Shown here: positions 27,293 to 36,946 of the stretch, one piece after another
Layout: each line of letters starts with the position of its first letter
Numbering within the stretch: the first letter of the stretch is position 1
Source: Gammaproteobacteria bacterium
GTDB taxonomy: Bacteria; Pseudomonadota; Gammaproteobacteria; Burkholderiales; Burkholderiaceae_C
Direction: 5' to 3'
Length of the DNA: 64,000 nt
NCBI GenBank assembly: GCA_018815325.1
Contig: JAHIYE010000020.1
Location: 62,001 to 126,000, forward strand
Position numbers and translations under genes: made by a program
Notes under the pieces: generated by a model
Databases searched by the model: none
What the model saw: only the letters and a program-made list of their open reading frames with translations
What the model was told of the DNA's origin: nothing

Positions 27293-28722
27293 AGCACGCG
27301 ATCAAGCACATTCATTTCGTCGGCATAGGCGGCGCCGGCATGTCCGGCATTGCCGAGGTACTGCTTAACCAGGGTTATGTGATCTCTGGCTCCGACCTGT
27401 CAGACAGCGCCACGCTCAGGCGTCTGGCCGCGCTGGGCATCAAGACCTTCGTGGGCCACAGCCCGGCCAACCTCGACCAGGTGGATGCGGTGGTGACGTC
27501 CACTGCCGTGCAGGCGAACAACCCCGAGGTGCTGGCCGCGCGCGAGCGGCGCATACCGATCGTGCCGCGCGCCGTGATGCTGGCCGAGCTGATGCGGATC
27601 AAGCAGGGCATCGCGATTGCAGGCACCCACGGCAAGACCACCACCACGAGCCTGGTGGCCAGTGTGCTGGCCGAGGCCGGGCTGGATCCGACCTTCGTGA
27701 TCGGCGGGCGGCTCAACAGCGCTGGCGCCAATGCCCGGCTGGGCAGTGGCGACTACATTGTGGTGGAGGCGGACGAGTCGGATGCCTCCTTCCTCAACCT
27801 GCTACCCGTGATGGCGGTGGTGACCAATATCGATGCGGACCACATGGAAACCTACGGGCACGACTTTGGCCGGCTCAAGTCGGCCTTCGTGGATTTTCTG
27901 CACCGGATGCCGTTTTATGGCACGGCCATTCTCTGCACGGACGACGAAGCCGTGCGCGACATCGTGCCCCGCATGTCCTGCCCGATCACGAGCTACGGTT
28001 TCAACGAGGAAGCCGAGGTGCGTGCGATCGATGTACGTGCGGTGGGGGAGCAGATGCACTTCACCGTGCTGCGGCGCAACGGCGTGATCCTGCCCGACCT
28101 GCAGGTGGTACTCAATCTGCCGGGTCGGCACAACGTACTCAACGCCTTGTCGGCGATTGCGGTGGCGGCGGAGCTGGACGTGCCTGATGTGGCACTGCTG
28201 AAAGCGCTGGCTGAGTTCAAGGGCGTGGGACGGCGCTTCCAGCGCTATGGCGAGGTACCCGTGCCAGGCGGCGGCAGTTTCACGCTGATCGAGGATTACG
28301 GCCACCACCCAGTTGAGATGGCCGCCACACTGGATGCGGCGCGCGGGGCCTACCCGGAGCGTCGCCTGGTGCTGGCCTTCCAGCCACATCGCTACACCCG
28401 TACGCGCGACTGCTTCGAGGATTTCGTCAAGGTGATTTCCCAGTTCGATGCGGTACTGCTGGCTGAGGTTTATGCCGCGGGAGAGGAGCCCATCGTGGCC
28501 GCGGATGGCCGTGCCCTGGCGCGCGCCCTGCGTGTGGCGGGCAAGGTCGAACCCGTGTTTGTGGACGACATCGAGCAGATGGCGCAGGCGGTACTGGACA
28601 ACACCCGCAGCGGCGATGTGGTGCTGTGCATGGGGGCTGGATCGATTGGAGCGGTGCCCGGGAAAATCATTGAAATGCTACAAACTTCAGAGCAAACTAC
28701 CAAGAAAGGTAAAGGGAAGTGA
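27289..28722 (+). CDS. murC: UDP-MurNAc:L-alanine ligase
   Basis: First Mur ligase of the pathway. 477 residues from a GTG start: [20 protein letters not shown] is the classic N-terminal nucleotide fold, then [16 protein letters not shown] (ATP loop), [24 protein letters not shown] and FQPHRYTRT. The C-terminal tail beyond GKIIE is [14 protein letters not shown] and begins with what looks like a truncated copy of the in-frame repeat. Overlaps ddl by 4 bp (GTGA). Confidence 0.96.
   Translation: MKHAIKHIHFVGIGGAGMSGIAEVLLNQGYVISGSDLSDSATLRRLAALGIKTFVGHSPANLDQVDAVVTSTAVQANNPEVLAARERRIPIVPRAVMLAELMRIKQGIAIAGTHGKTTTTSLVASVLAEAGLDPTFVIGGRLNSAGANARLGSGDYIVVEADESDASFLNLLPVMAVVTNIDADHMETYGHDFGRLKSAFVDFLHRMPFYGTAILCTDDEAVRDIVPRMSCPITSYGFNEEAEVRAIDVRAVGEQMHFTVLRRNGVILPDLQVVLNLPGRHNVLNALSAIAVAAELDVPDVALLKALAEFKGVGRRFQRYGEVPVPGGGSFTLIEDYGHHPVEMAATLDAARGAYPERRLVLAFQPHRYTRTRDCFEDFVKVISQFDAVLLAEVYAAGEEPIVAADGRALARALRVAGKVEPVFVDDIEQMAQAVLDNTRSGDVVLCMGAGSIGAVPGKIIEMLQTSEQTTKKGKGK
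28675..28704 (-). repeat. In-frame palindromic repeat, copy 4 (truncated, murC C-terminus)
   Basis: ATGCTACAAACTTCAGAGCA matches the first ~20 bases of the murG copy (TTGCTACAAAAAATAGAGC) and is read in the same frame, giving LQTSEQTT against LQKIERST. The rest of the element is absent or decayed. Short, so it would not stand alone without the other copies. Confidence 0.45.
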
Positions 28723-29699
28723 GCCAGATGGACTATCAACTGGGCAAGGTGGCCGTGCTGATGGGCGGGGTATCGGCTGAGCGCGATATCTCGCTGATGT
28801 CGGGCCAGGGCGTGCTGCAGGCACTGCGCGCGCAAGGTGTGGATGCCCATGCCTTCGATCCGGCCGAGCGAGAGCTGGTGGAGCTCAAGCGCGAAGGTTT
28901 TGCACGCTGCTTCATCGCGCTGCATGGCCGTTTTGGCGAAGACGGCACGGTGCAGGGAGCGTTGGAGCTGTTGGGCATTCCGTACACGGGCTCGGGCGTG
29001 ATGGCGTCTGCCATCTCCATCGACAAGGTGATGACCAAGCGCATCTGGCGAGCTGAAGGTTTGCCCACGCCGGGCTGGCAGATGGTCACCAGCGGCGCGG
29101 ATACGCGGCGTGCACTGGCTGAGCTGGGCTCGCCCATGATCGTCAAGCCCTCACGCGAGGGCTCGACCATCGGCCTGACCAAAGTCAACAGCCCCGAACA
29201 GTGCGAGGCGGCTTACGTCCTGGCGGCGCAGCACGACCCGCAGGTGCTGTGCGAGCAGTTCATCAGCGGCGACGAGGTGACCTGTCCGGTGCTGGGCACG
29301 GCGGAGCAGGCGCGCGCGCTGCCGGTCATCCGCATCGTCGCGCCTGACGGCAACTACGACTACCAGAACAAATATTTTACGGACACCACCCAGTATCTGG
29401 TCCCCTGCGGTCTGCCCGCAGGCGAGGAGGCCGCGATACAGGAGATCGTGCTCAAGGCCTACCGCGTGCTGGATTGCCGCGGCTGGGCCCGCGCCGACGT
29501 GATGATCGACGCGCGTACCCGCAAGCCCTATCTGCTGGAAATCAATACGGCGCCTGGCATGACCGGCCATTCACTCGTGCCGATGTCGGCCAAGGCCGAC
29601 GGCATCAGTTACGAAGCCTTGTGCGTGCAGCTGCTGCAGCTTGCCACGCTGGACTATGCCGCTTCTGCTGACAGCACGCCCCAGGAGAGGTCGACATGA
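28719..29699 (+). CDS. ddl: D-alanine:D-alanine ligase
   Basis: ATP-grasp enzyme making the D-Ala-D-Ala dipeptide for MurF. 326 residues; [20 protein letters not shown] opens the N-terminal domain, and [23 protein letters not shown], and the metal-binding [12 protein letters not shown] follow in order. The start is the GTG overlapping the murC stop; an ATG 3 codons later is an alternative. Overlaps ftsQ by 4 bp. Confidence 0.96.
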   Translation: MSQMDYQLGKVAVLMGGVSAERDISLMSGQGVLQALRAQGVDAHAFDPAERELVELKREGFARCFIALHGRFGEDGTVQGALELLGIPYTGSGVMASAISIDKVMTKRIWRAEGLPTPGWQMVTSGADTRRALAELGSPMIVKPSREGSTIGLTKVNSPEQCEAAYVLAAQHDPQVLCEQFISGDEVTCPVLGTAEQARALPVIRIVAPDGNYDYQNKYFTDTTQYLVPCGLPAGEEAAIQEIVLKAYRVLDCRGWARADVMIDARTRKPYLLEINTAPGMTGHSLVPMSAKADGISYEALCVQLLQLATLDYAASADSTPQERST

Positions 29700-30487
29700 A
29701 CCAGACCCTCACCGCGCCACTGGACGTCAAGCTCATGAACATGACGGCGTCAGCCCTGTTCATCGCGTTTGTGCTCCTGGTCGTGGGGGCACTGGCGAGC
29801 TGGGTCTCGCGGCAACCGATGTTTGCCATTGGTGGTGTGAGCGTGCGTGGCGATGTGGCCCACAACAATGTCGTGACGCTGCGTGCGAATGTGGCATCGC
29901 GGTTTTCGGGCACCTTCTTCACGCTCGACCTGGCGCAGGCCCGGCGAGCGTTCGAGGCAGTGCCCTGGGTACGCAAGGCGGTGGTGCAGCGTGAGTTTCC
30001 GAACCGCTTGCGTGTGGCGCTGCAGGAGCATCAACCAGTGGCTTATTGGGGCACCGAGAGCGAACCGAAACTGCTCAACAGCTATGGCGAAGTGTTCGAG
30101 GCCAATCTGGGCGAACTCGACCAGGAAAGCCTGCCGCGTCTCAACGGTCCCGAGCACCAGGCGCAGCAGGTGTTGCAGATGTACCTGACCCTGGAGCCGC
30201 TGATGGAGCCCCTTGACCTGACGGTCGACGTGCTTGAGCTGACCGGACAGGGCGGCTGGCGTGCCCAGCTGGACAACGGTGCCCAGGTCGAACTGGGACG
30301 GGGAACATTTGAGGAGGTGGTGTCACGGGCGCACAGATTCTTCGGCACGCTGCCGCAGGTGACATCCAAATACGGACGTACCGCCAACGCACTGGAGACG
30401 GCGGATTTGCGTTATGCCGAAGGGTATGCGCTGCGGCTCAAAGGCGTGAGTACTGTGATCCCGGAAGTCAAAAAGAGCGAGCGCTAA
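29696..30487 (+). CDS. ftsQ: Cell division protein FtsQ
   Basis: Bitopic divisome scaffold. 263 residues: short cytoplasmic N-terminus, membrane segment about residues 18-38 ([18 protein letters not shown]), then a POTRA domain beginning [17 protein letters not shown], and [19 protein letters not shown], the conserved POTRA end. Position between ddl and ftsA confirms it. Overlaps ddl by 4 bp and is 20 nt upstream of ftsA. Confidence 0.95.
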   Translation: MNQTLTAPLDVKLMNMTASALFIAFVLLVVGALASWVSRQPMFAIGGVSVRGDVAHNNVVTLRANVASRFSGTFFTLDLAQARRAFEAVPWVRKAVVQREFPNRLRVALQEHQPVAYWGTESEPKLLNSYGEVFEANLGELDQESLPRLNGPEHQAQQVLQMYLTLEPLMEPLDLTVDVLELTGQGGWRAQLDNGAQVELGRGTFEEVVSRAHRFFGTLPQVTSKYGRTANALETADLRYAEGYALRLKGVSTVIPEVKKSER

Positions 30488-30507
30488 CAGACACAACAGG
30501 TATACAT

Positions 30508-31737
30508 ATGGCAAAAGAATACAAAGACCTGGTCGTAGGACTGGACATCGGAACCGCCAAGGTCATGGTGGTGGTGGCCGAGGTGCTGCCGGGTGGCGAC
30601 CTGAAGCTCGCGGGGCTGGGCATTGCGCCCAGCAACGGACTCAAGCGCGGCGTGGTGGTCAACATCGACGCCACGGTGCAGAGCATCCAGCAGGCCCTGA
30701 AGGAGGCTGAGTTGATGGCCGACTGCAAGATCACCCGCGTCTACACCGGCATCACGGGCAGCCACATCCGCGGCATGAATTCCAGCGGCATGGTTGCGGT
30801 GAAAGACCGTGAGGTGACGGCGGCCGACGTGGCGCGCGTGGTGGAGACGGCCAAGGCCATCCATATTTCAACCGATCAGCGTTTGCTGCTGGTGGAGCCG
30901 CAGGAGTTCATCATCGACGGCCAGGATGTGCGCGAACCTATTGGCATGAGCGGCATCCGCCTGGAGGCCAAGGTGCATATCGTGACCGGCGCGCAGAGTG
31001 CGGCCGAGAACATCATCAAGTGCGTGCGCCGTTGCGGGCTGGAGGTCGAGCAGCTCATGCTGAATCCCCTGGCCAGCAGCCTGTCGGTGTTGACCGAAGA
31101 CGAGCGTGAGCTCGGTGTGTGCCTGGTGGACATTGGCGCGGGTACGACGGACGTTGCCATCTTCACGGGCGGCGCGATCCGCCATACGGCTGTGATCCCG
31201 ATCGCAGGCGACCTCATCACGAGTGACATTGCGATGGCGCTGCGCACGCCCACCAAGGATGCGGAAGACATCAAGGTGGAGAGCGGCTACGCCAAGCAGT
31301 TGCTGGCAGACCCCGAGAGCCAGGTCGAAGTTCCCGGACTGGGTGATCGCAGCCCCCGCATGCTGAGCCGCCAGGCGTTGGCGGGCGTGATTGAGCCGCG
31401 CATCGAGGAGATCTTCTCGCTGGTGCACCAGGTCATGCGCGAGTCTGGCTGCGAGGAGGTGCTGTCCTCCGGCGTGGTGCTGACCGGTGGCAGTTCCATC
31501 ATGCCCGGCATGGTGGAACTCGGCGAGGATATTTTCCTCAAGCCGGTACGCCGCGGCATCCCCAAATACACGCGCTCCTTGTCCGACATGGTGGCCCAGC
31601 CGCGCGCGGCGACGGTCATGGGCCTGCTCGAAGAGGCCCGCCTGGCCCGCATGCGCGGCTTCAAGGTGGCGCAGAAAAACGGTTCAATGAAAACAGCCCT
31701 GGGTCAAATCAAGGACTGGTTCGTGGGGAATTTCTGA
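30508..31737 (+). CDS. ftsA: Cell division protein FtsA
   Basis: Actin-like ATPase that anchors FtsZ to the membrane. 409 residues; phosphate loops LVVGLDIGTAKVMVVV and CLVDIGAGTTDVAIF, and GVVLTGGSSIMPGM are present, with the 1C domain between. The C-terminus KTALGQIKDWFVGNF is the amphipathic membrane-targeting helix. Separated from ftsZ by 132 nt, unlike most junctions in the cluster. Confidence 0.97.
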   Translation: MAKEYKDLVVGLDIGTAKVMVVVAEVLPGGDLKLAGLGIAPSNGLKRGVVVNIDATVQSIQQALKEAELMADCKITRVYTGITGSHIRGMNSSGMVAVKDREVTAADVARVVETAKAIHISTDQRLLLVEPQEFIIDGQDVREPIGMSGIRLEAKVHIVTGAQSAAENIIKCVRRCGLEVEQLMLNPLASSLSVLTEDERELGVCLVDIGAGTTDVAIFTGGAIRHTAVIPIAGDLITSDIAMALRTPTKDAEDIKVESGYAKQLLADPESQVEVPGLGDRSPRMLSRQALAGVIEPRIEEIFSLVHQVMRESGCEEVLSSGVVLTGGSSIMPGMVELGEDIFLKPVRRGIPKYTRSLSDMVAQPRAATVMGLLEEARLARMRGFKVAQKNGSMKTALGQIKDWFVGNF

Positions 31738-31869
31738 TGAAAAAGACTCAACTCTGGCGTGCACGCGGCAGCCCGCACTGGCGATGGCGATGTGCGGGCC
31801 CACCCCGGCATGCGCAACACAACGATGGTGACAAGAAACATTTAGGCAACTGCAATTCAGGAGAAAGAC
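31738..31869 (+). promoter_or_regulatory. ftsA-ftsZ leader with an 8-bp perfect hairpin
   Basis: GCCCGCAC (31771-31778) pairs with GTGCGGGC (31792-31799) around a 13-nt loop. An ATGA overlap at the ftsA stop opens a 47-codon frame (start MKKTQLWRARG) that runs across the region and ends just inside ftsZ; it has no recognisable similarity. The ftsZ ribosome-binding site is AGGAGAAAGAC. Likely a place where ftsZ expression is set separately from the upstream genes. Confidence 0.45.
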
Positions 31870-33117
31870 ATGAGCATTGAAATGATCGAAGAAGAAGGGT
31901 TCAACCAGGGTACCCAGATCAAGGTGATCGGCGTGGGCGGCGGCGGCGGCAATGCCGTGGAACACATGATCGGCTGCGCCGTGCAGGGCGTGGAGTTCAT
32001 CTGTGCCAACACCGATGCACAGGCCCTGAGCCGCAGCGCGGCCCACAAGGTGATCCAGCTTGGTGCCAGCGGCCTGGGCGCAGGCAGCAAGCCCGACAAG
32101 GGGCGCGATGCGGCCGAGCAGGCTGAGCACAGCATTCGTGAAGCCATCGAGGGCGCGCACATGCTGTTCATCACGGCCGGCATGGGCGGCGGTACCGGCA
32201 CCGGTGCGGCCCCGGTGATCGCCCGCGTGGCGAAGGAAATGGGCATCCTCACCGTGGGGGTGGTGACCAAGCCTTTCGACTGGGAAGGCGGTCGCCGCAT
32301 GACCAATGCCGATAACGGCCTGGCCGAGTTGGAAGCCAATGTGGACTCGCTCATCGTGGTGCTGAACGAGAAACTGCTCGAAGTGCTGGGTGATGACGTC
32401 ACGCAGGACCAGGCCTTTGCGCACGCGAACGATGTGCTGAAGAACGCGGTGGGCGGCATCGCCGAGATCATCAACGTGCCAGGCCATGTGAACGTCGACT
32501 TTGAGGACGTGCGCACCGTGATGGGCGAGCCTGGCAAGGCCATGATGGGCACGGCCGTGGCGGCTGGCCCGGATCGTGCCCGCATCGCCGCCGAGCAGGC
32601 TGTGGCCTGCCCGCTGCTCGAAGGCATCGACCTCTCGGGCGCCAAGGGCGTGCTGGTGCTCATCACGGCGGCCAAGGGCAGCCTGAAGCTGTCCGAGTCC
32701 AAGCTCGCGATGAACACCATCCGTGCCTACGCCTCGCCCGATGCGCATGTGATCTACGGCACCGCCTATGACGATGAACTCGGTGACGAGATCCGCGTCA
32801 CTGTGGTGGCTACCGGTCTGTCGAAACAGGGCATGCGCCGCACGGCCCCGCCGCTGCAGGTGCTGCGCACCGGTACCGACAACGTGCCTTTCCATGTGCC
32901 GACCCTCAACAACCAGGTCACCACTTCATCGGCAGGCAGCAACAGCGCCCCGGCCACGTCTGCGGGTCTGGGCCAGGCTGACTACCAGAACATGTCCACC
33001 CCCAGCGTTTGGCGCACCCGCGACCGCACGCAGGCGGCGGCCAAGGTGGATGCGCTGGCCTCGGGCGGGATGGATGATTTCGAAATCCCGGCGTTTTTAC
33101 GCAAACAGGCAGATTGA
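31870..33117 (+). CDS. ftsZ: Cell division GTPase FtsZ
   Basis: Tubulin homologue forming the Z-ring. 415 residues; tubulin signature GMGGGTGTGAAPV (104-116), N-terminal nucleotide site IGVGGGGGNAVEHM, T7 loop NVDFEDVRTVM, a variable linker, and the C-terminal peptide DDFEIPAFLRKQAD that binds FtsA and other partners. A GC-rich hairpin repeat follows 38 nt after the stop. Confidence 0.98.
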   Translation: MSIEMIEEEGFNQGTQIKVIGVGGGGGNAVEHMIGCAVQGVEFICANTDAQALSRSAAHKVIQLGASGLGAGSKPDKGRDAAEQAEHSIREAIEGAHMLFITAGMGGGTGTGAAPVIARVAKEMGILTVGVVTKPFDWEGGRRMTNADNGLAELEANVDSLIVVLNEKLLEVLGDDVTQDQAFAHANDVLKNAVGGIAEIINVPGHVNVDFEDVRTVMGEPGKAMMGTAVAAGPDRARIAAEQAVACPLLEGIDLSGAKGVLVLITAAKGSLKLSESKLAMNTIRAYASPDAHVIYGTAYDDELGDEIRVTVVATGLSKQGMRRTAPPLQVLRTGTDNVPFHVPTLNNQVTTSSAGSNSAPATSAGLGQADYQNMSTPSVWRTRDRTQAAAKVDALASGGMDDFEIPAFLRKQAD

Positions 33118-33154
33118 TTTTGGCTTCTGTGGGGGTGCTTTGAGTTGGTTTGTT

Positions 33155-33217
33155 TTCCCCACTCACTCCCCCAGCCCCTCTCCCGCCCCGCCGGGCGGAA
33201 GAGGGGAGCCTCATTTG
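33155..33217 (+). repeat. GC-rich hairpin repeat after a stop codon, copy 3
   Basis: CCCCTCT-c-CCGCCC / GGGCGG-a-AGAGGGG with loop CGCC (stem 33175-33206), flanked by ACTCACTCCCCCAG and GAGCCTCATTTGACC. Nearly identical to copy 1, and its right flank matches copy 2 (ACCTCATTTGGC). It lies between ftsZ and lpxC in the sense orientation of ftsZ and may uncouple lpxC from the cluster transcript. The remaining 33218-33388 should contain an lpxC promoter; I see no convincing one. Confidence 0.7.
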
Positions 33218-33388
33218 ACCGCGCGCGCCGGGAACGGAATTACCGGGAGACGTTACGGCTGTTGTTGGTGTGCAGAGATTTCGGAGTACGAGTTCCGGGC
33301 GCCGGAAATGCTTTGAGGATGAAATCCATCTATCTGCCGTCATAACCTTGCTAAAACAAAAAATGGGTATCAAAAGTAAAATCTAGCC

Positions 33389-34312
33389 ATGCTGCAGCAA
33401 CGAACGCTCAAATCCCTGACCAAAGCCGTCGGCGTGGGCCTGCACAGCGGGCAGCGCGTGGAGCTTACGCTGCGTCCCGCACAGCCGGATACGGGCATTG
33501 TGTTTCGCCGCACCGATTTGCCGCAGCCGGTGGACATTCCGGTATCCGCCACGGCGGTGACGGATACGCGGCTGGCCTCTACCCTGTCCAATGGCAGTGC
33601 ACGTGTGCTGACGGTGGAGCACCTGATGTCGGCCTGTGCGGGTTTGGGCATCGACAACATGTACGTGGACATCACAGCCGAAGAGGTGCCGATTCTTGAT
33701 GGCTCGGCAGCGTCCTTCGTGTTCCTGTTGCAAAGCGCGGGCATCGAGTTGCAGAACGCGCCGCGCCGTTTCATCCGCCTGACCAAGCCGGTGGAAGTGC
33801 GCGAGGGCGAAGGGGCCATGGGCAAATGGGCACGCCTGGAGCCCTACCATGGCTACAAGCTGAGCTTCGAGATTGACTTTGACCACCCGGCCGTGGACTC
33901 CACGGGTCAACGTGTGGAGTTCGACATGAGCACGGGTTCGTATTCACGCGACATTGCGCGTGCCCGCACCTTCGGGTTCACCAAGGACCTGGAGATGATG
34001 CGCGCCAACGGCCTGGCTTTGGGCGGCGGTCTGGACAACGCCATCGTGATGGACGACTACAAGGTGCTGAACACCGGTGGCCTGCGCTACGACGACGAGT
34101 TCGTCAAGCACAAGATTCTCGACGCCATGGGCGACCTCTACATCCTTGGCAAGCCCCTGCTGGCAAGCTATGTGGCGTTCCGCTCGGGCCATGGACTGAA
34201 CAACAAGCTGCTGCGCGAGTTACTCTCCCGTCCCGATGCCTGGGAGATCGTGACCTTTGACAATGAAAAAGAGGCGCCCAAGGGCTTCGCCCAGCTGGCG
34301 CGGGCCTGGTAG
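33389..34312 (+). CDS. lpxC: UDP-3-O-acyl-N-acetylglucosamine deacetylase
   Basis: Zinc enzyme for the committed step of lipid A synthesis. 307 residues; [20 protein letters not shown] is the standard start, [16 protein letters not shown] holds the first zinc histidine (H78), and [11 protein letters not shown] holds the HxxxD zinc pair, followed by [10 protein letters not shown] with the catalytic His. No good ribosome-binding site is seen before the ATG. Last gene of the cluster, as usual. Confidence 0.97.
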   Translation: MLQQRTLKSLTKAVGVGLHSGQRVELTLRPAQPDTGIVFRRTDLPQPVDIPVSATAVTDTRLASTLSNGSARVLTVEHLMSACAGLGIDNMYVDITAEEVPILDGSAASFVFLLQSAGIELQNAPRRFIRLTKPVEVREGEGAMGKWARLEPYHGYKLSFEIDFDHPAVDSTGQRVEFDMSTGSYSRDIARARTFGFTKDLEMMRANGLALGGGLDNAIVMDDYKVLNTGGLRYDDEFVKHKILDAMGDLYILGKPLLASYVAFRSGHGLNNKLLRELLSRPDAWEIVTFDNEKEAPKGFAQLARAW

Positions 34313-34335
34313 CACGGTAAGGCGAGCCGCACACC

Positions 34336-34512
34336 ATGTTGCTAATGCGCTGGCTGATCTTCATGCTGCTGCTCGGTGCAGCCGTGTCCTTCGCTTTCTA
34401 TGCCGCTACTGGACAGCAGCGCTTCAAGCGCTATGGCTTGGTCGTCTTGAAGTGGACACTGATCGCGGCCTTCGGATTTTTTGCGGTGTTGATTCTGGAG
34501 CGCATTGCCTAA
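34336..34512 (+). CDS. 58-residue two-helix membrane protein, unknown
   Basis: Short gene 23 nt after lpxC. It encodes MLLMRWLIFMLLLGAAVSF and, after a short basic loop GQQRFKRYGLVVLKW, a second membrane segment IAAFGFFAVLILERIA. Two predicted transmembrane helices with a positively charged loop between them. Codon use is like its neighbours, supporting a real gene, probably cotranscribed with lpxC. Family not recognised. Confidence 0.65.
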   Translation: MLLMRWLIFMLLLGAAVSFAFYAATGQQRFKRYGLVVLKWTLIAAFGFFAVLILERIA

Positions 34513-34602
34513 GGCGTGATGCCTGGATGGCAATGAGGGTCGAGCCACTGCCGGCTCGAAGCCAGTCGTAGAACTCAAGGTTCTAACAGGGCTAGCCGAT
34601 GC

Positions 34603-34962
34603 TCATCGCTTCTGCTCAGACTCTGAAACAAGTTTCGCCACAATGGGCTTTGCCTTGTCGACCATCTCCTGAGTACCAAAGCGCGCCTCCAACCTGTCGA
34701 TTCCTCTGGATAGGCTAGGGCCAAGCGCTACGCTGGCCTCATCCAAACTCAGCTTCGATTTTTCAAGAGATGCCAAGAGGTCACGAGACGAGCCTTTGAC
34801 GCCATGGGCCAGAAGGGAATGAAACAGACTTTTCGGAATTCCGATGTGAACCGCGATGCGATTTCCGAGCGTTCGGCCAGAACCGCCCCCACTTTGCCGC
34901 CAGAAGAAGACAAGCAGTGCAATCAAGAACACGACTCCACCGATTGCCACTATGTGTATCAA
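34603..34962 (-). CDS. 119-residue membrane-anchored hypothetical protein
   Basis: One N-terminal membrane segment (about residues 3-20, HIVAIGGVVFLIALLVFF) followed by a soluble helical part (IPKSLFHSLLAHGVKGSSRD, LEKSKLSLDEASVALG). I do not recognise the family. The gene is visibly less GC-rich than the flanking housekeeping genes, as is the next one, which suggests recent acquisition. Convergent with the 58-residue membrane gene. Confidence 0.55.
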   Translation of the reverse strand: MIHIVAIGGVVFLIALLVFFWRQSGGGSGRTLGNRIAVHIGIPKSLFHSLLAHGVKGSSRDLLASLEKSKLSLDEASVALGPSLSRGIDRLEARFGTQEMVDKAKPIVAKLVSESEQKR

Positions 34963-35048
34963 AAGTCGCCCTGACTCAGGAAAATACGCTAAAGCAGCTA
35001 CGATCTACTGGCGCCGCTGGAGTGCCGGTGAGCGAGTGCGATGGCACG

Positions 35049-35240
35049 CTAGGCATTGCGACCACGCGGTCCAAGGAGGAGCCAGAGGATCAAGCCCAGC
35101 ACGGGCAGTAGCACCACGGCGACGATCCAAATCAGCTTCTTCTCGTTCGAGACAGGGCTCTGGAAAATATTGAGAATTGCCCAGATATCTCCGATCAATA
35201 CCAGGAGACCCAAGACGCTGCCAAATCCGAAATTCATCAT
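35049..35240 (-). CDS. PLDc_N-type two-helix membrane protein
   Basis: 63 residues: membrane segment 1 (about 8-26, SVLGLLVLIGDIWAILNIF), a short loop SPVSNEKKLIWI and segment 2 (VAVVLLPVLGLILWLLLGPR). The pattern W-I-x-x-V-x-x-x-P-V-x-G-x-I-x-W-x-x-x-G-P-R fits the N-terminal domain of cardiolipin synthases (PLDc_N), which occurs alone as small proteins in many bacteria. Function of the stand-alone form is unknown. Confidence 0.7.
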   Translation of the reverse strand: MMNFGFGSVLGLLVLIGDIWAILNIFQSPVSNEKKLIWIVAVVLLPVLGLILWLLLGPRGRNA

Positions 35241-35395
35241 TTTGATTCTTTCTTTGTTTAATGGGCGTTATCCATTTCCGACGTCAGTTACATGGGAGCG
35301 CCAACGTAGTTTATAGAGAAATCTGCTCGATGACCTGGGCCTTGCGCGATGTTATTGGCATGAGTTTCTCCCAACAATGTCTTGCGGCCTTGACT

Positions 35396-35944
35396 TCAGC
35401 GACTCCGCCCCGCCCGGTAACTGCTGCGTCCCTTGCCCTCATTGCCCCCGGCTTGCGCGATCAGTGCCATGGACTTGCCCGCATGGGCATGGGTGATGGC
35501 CATGCCGAGCGCATCGGCTGCGTCCGGCCCGGGCAGGCCGGGTAGCTGGAGCAGGCGTTTCACCATTTCCTGCACCTGGTTTTTCTGCGCGCGACCGTGG
35601 CCGACCACGGCCTGTTTCATCTGCAGCGCGGTGTATTCGGCCACGGGCAGTCCGTTGGATACCAGGGCGGTGAGGCAGGCACCACGCGCCTGGCCGAGCA
35701 GCAGGGTGGACTGCGGGTTGACGTTGACGAACACGATCTCGACACAGGCCGCTACGGGCTGGTAGCGCGCCACGACTTCACCGATGCCGTCGAACAGCAC
35801 CTTGAGTCGCTCGGGCAGCTGGCCCTTGTCGAGGTGGTTGGTCGTGATGGTGCCGCTGGCCACATAACTGAGCGCAGAGCCCTGCACGTCGATCACGCCG
35901 AAGCCAGTGGTGCGCAAGCCGGGGTCGATGCCAAGAATGCGCAT
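35396..35944 (-). CDS. ruvC: Holliday junction endonuclease RuvC
   Basis: Resolves Holliday junctions as a dimer. 182 residues; [19 protein letters not shown] contains the first catalytic Asp (D7), [20 protein letters not shown] the catalytic Glu region, and [16 protein letters not shown] the C-terminal Asp pair. ruvA and ruvB are not adjacent. Start is 3 bp downstream of the CdsA-like stop on the - strand. Confidence 0.95.
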   Translation of the reverse strand: MRILGIDPGLRTTGFGVIDVQGSALSYVASGTITTNHLDKGQLPERLKVLFDGIGEVVARYQPVAACVEIVFVNVNPQSTLLLGQARGACLTALVSNGLPVAEYTALQMKQAVVGHGRAQKNQVQEMVKRLLQLPGLPGPDAADALGMAITHAHAGKSMALIAQAGGNEGKGRSSYRAGRSR

Positions 35945-35947
35945 GGT

Positions 35948-36937
35948 TCAGAGTCCGAAGTACCAGCGAACCGAGTGGAAGAACACGGGCGCGGCAAAAC
36001 ACAACGCATCCACGCGATCGAGCAGGCCACCCGCACCGGTGACAGAGCGGCCCCGTGAGCCCCAGTTGGTGACACCACGGTCGCGCTTGAGGGCTTTCAT
36101 CACCAGGTGCCCGAGCGAGCCGGCCATGCAGGCGATGAGCGAGAGCGCCAAGGCCTGGCCCGGCACGAAGGGGGTGATGCCGGCGAGCAGGGCACCGAGC
36201 AGGCTGGCCACGCCAATGCCGATGAGCCAGCTGTGCCAGCTGAAGCTCTTGCTCACTTCGGGCGCGACCGGTGGGCGCGTGAGACGGCGCGACACCAGGT
36301 GCTGAACCACCATGCAAGTCTGCACCACGATCACGAGAAAGAACAGCAGGAAGGCATTTTTCTTGTCGTAGTGCGGGAAGTCGAGCAGCAGCAGGGCCGG
36401 CACGTGGCTCATGCCGTAGATGCAGACCATGATGCCCCACTGCAGCTTGGCATTGCGCTCCAGAAAGCGGTGCGGGTCATTGGCCAGGGCGCTGACCACG
36501 GGCAGGGCCAGGAACACATAGACCGGGATGAAGACGGTGAACAGGTTGAAGCGCTCGGTGCCCACCAGCCAGTACTGGGCCGGCAGCACGACGAAGAAGG
36601 CCAGAATCAGGCTGCGGTGGTCGCCGCGCCGCGTCGGCGAGAGCGTGAGAAATTCGCGCAGCGTGAAGAAGGACACCAGGCCGAACAGCGTGATCGCTAC
36701 CCGGTCGCCGGCCAGCCAGCCGACCCAGAACACCAGCACCATGAGCCAGCTCGTACCCAGCACCCCCTCCACACTGCGCAGTTCCTCCTGATAGGCATGG
36801 GCTTGTTCGGTGTCGTCATGCTGGCGCAGCGACAGCACAAAGGCCGTGATGCTGGCCAGGATCAGCACGCCGAAGACAAAAATGAACAGGGCACTGACCT
36901 GTTGCGTGGCGGGGAGTTGACGAAGGTACTGGTACAT
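35948..36937 (-). CDS. Phosphatidate cytidylyltransferase-like membrane protein (CdsA family)
   Basis: Makes CDP-diacylglycerol from phosphatidate and CTP in the inner membrane. 329 residues, about eight membrane segments. The C-terminal CTP-transferase signature is visible as SLGHLVMKALKRDRGVTNWG and GAGGLLDRVDALCFAAPVFF, including the conserved KRD and D-R-x-D residues. Lies 9 nt from the PlsC-like acyltransferase gene upstream, which makes its substrate; the pair forms a phospholipid module. It may be a paralogue of the main CdsA, which usually sits near dxr/uppS. Confidence 0.88.
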   Translation of the reverse strand: MYQYLRQLPATQQVSALFIFVFGVLILASITAFVLSLRQHDDTEQAHAYQEELRSVEGVLGTSWLMVLVFWVGWLAGDRVAITLFGLVSFFTLREFLTLSPTRRGDHRSLILAFFVVLPAQYWLVGTERFNLFTVFIPVYVFLALPVVSALANDPHRFLERNAKLQWGIMVCIYGMSHVPALLLLDFPHYDKKNAFLLFFLVIVVQTCMVVQHLVSRRLTRPPVAPEVSKSFSWHSWLIGIGVASLLGALLAGITPFVPGQALALSLIACMAGSLGHLVMKALKRDRGVTNWGSRGRSVTGAGGLLDRVDALCFAAPVFFHSVRWYFGL

Positions 36938-36946
36938 GGCGTGGAC

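Noticed and set aside
34540-35280. Possible integron attC sites around the small membrane-protein genes (GTTAGAAC, GCGTTATCC)
   Set aside because: The core-site consensus is not met and no paired inner boxes were found; there is no integrase gene in the window.
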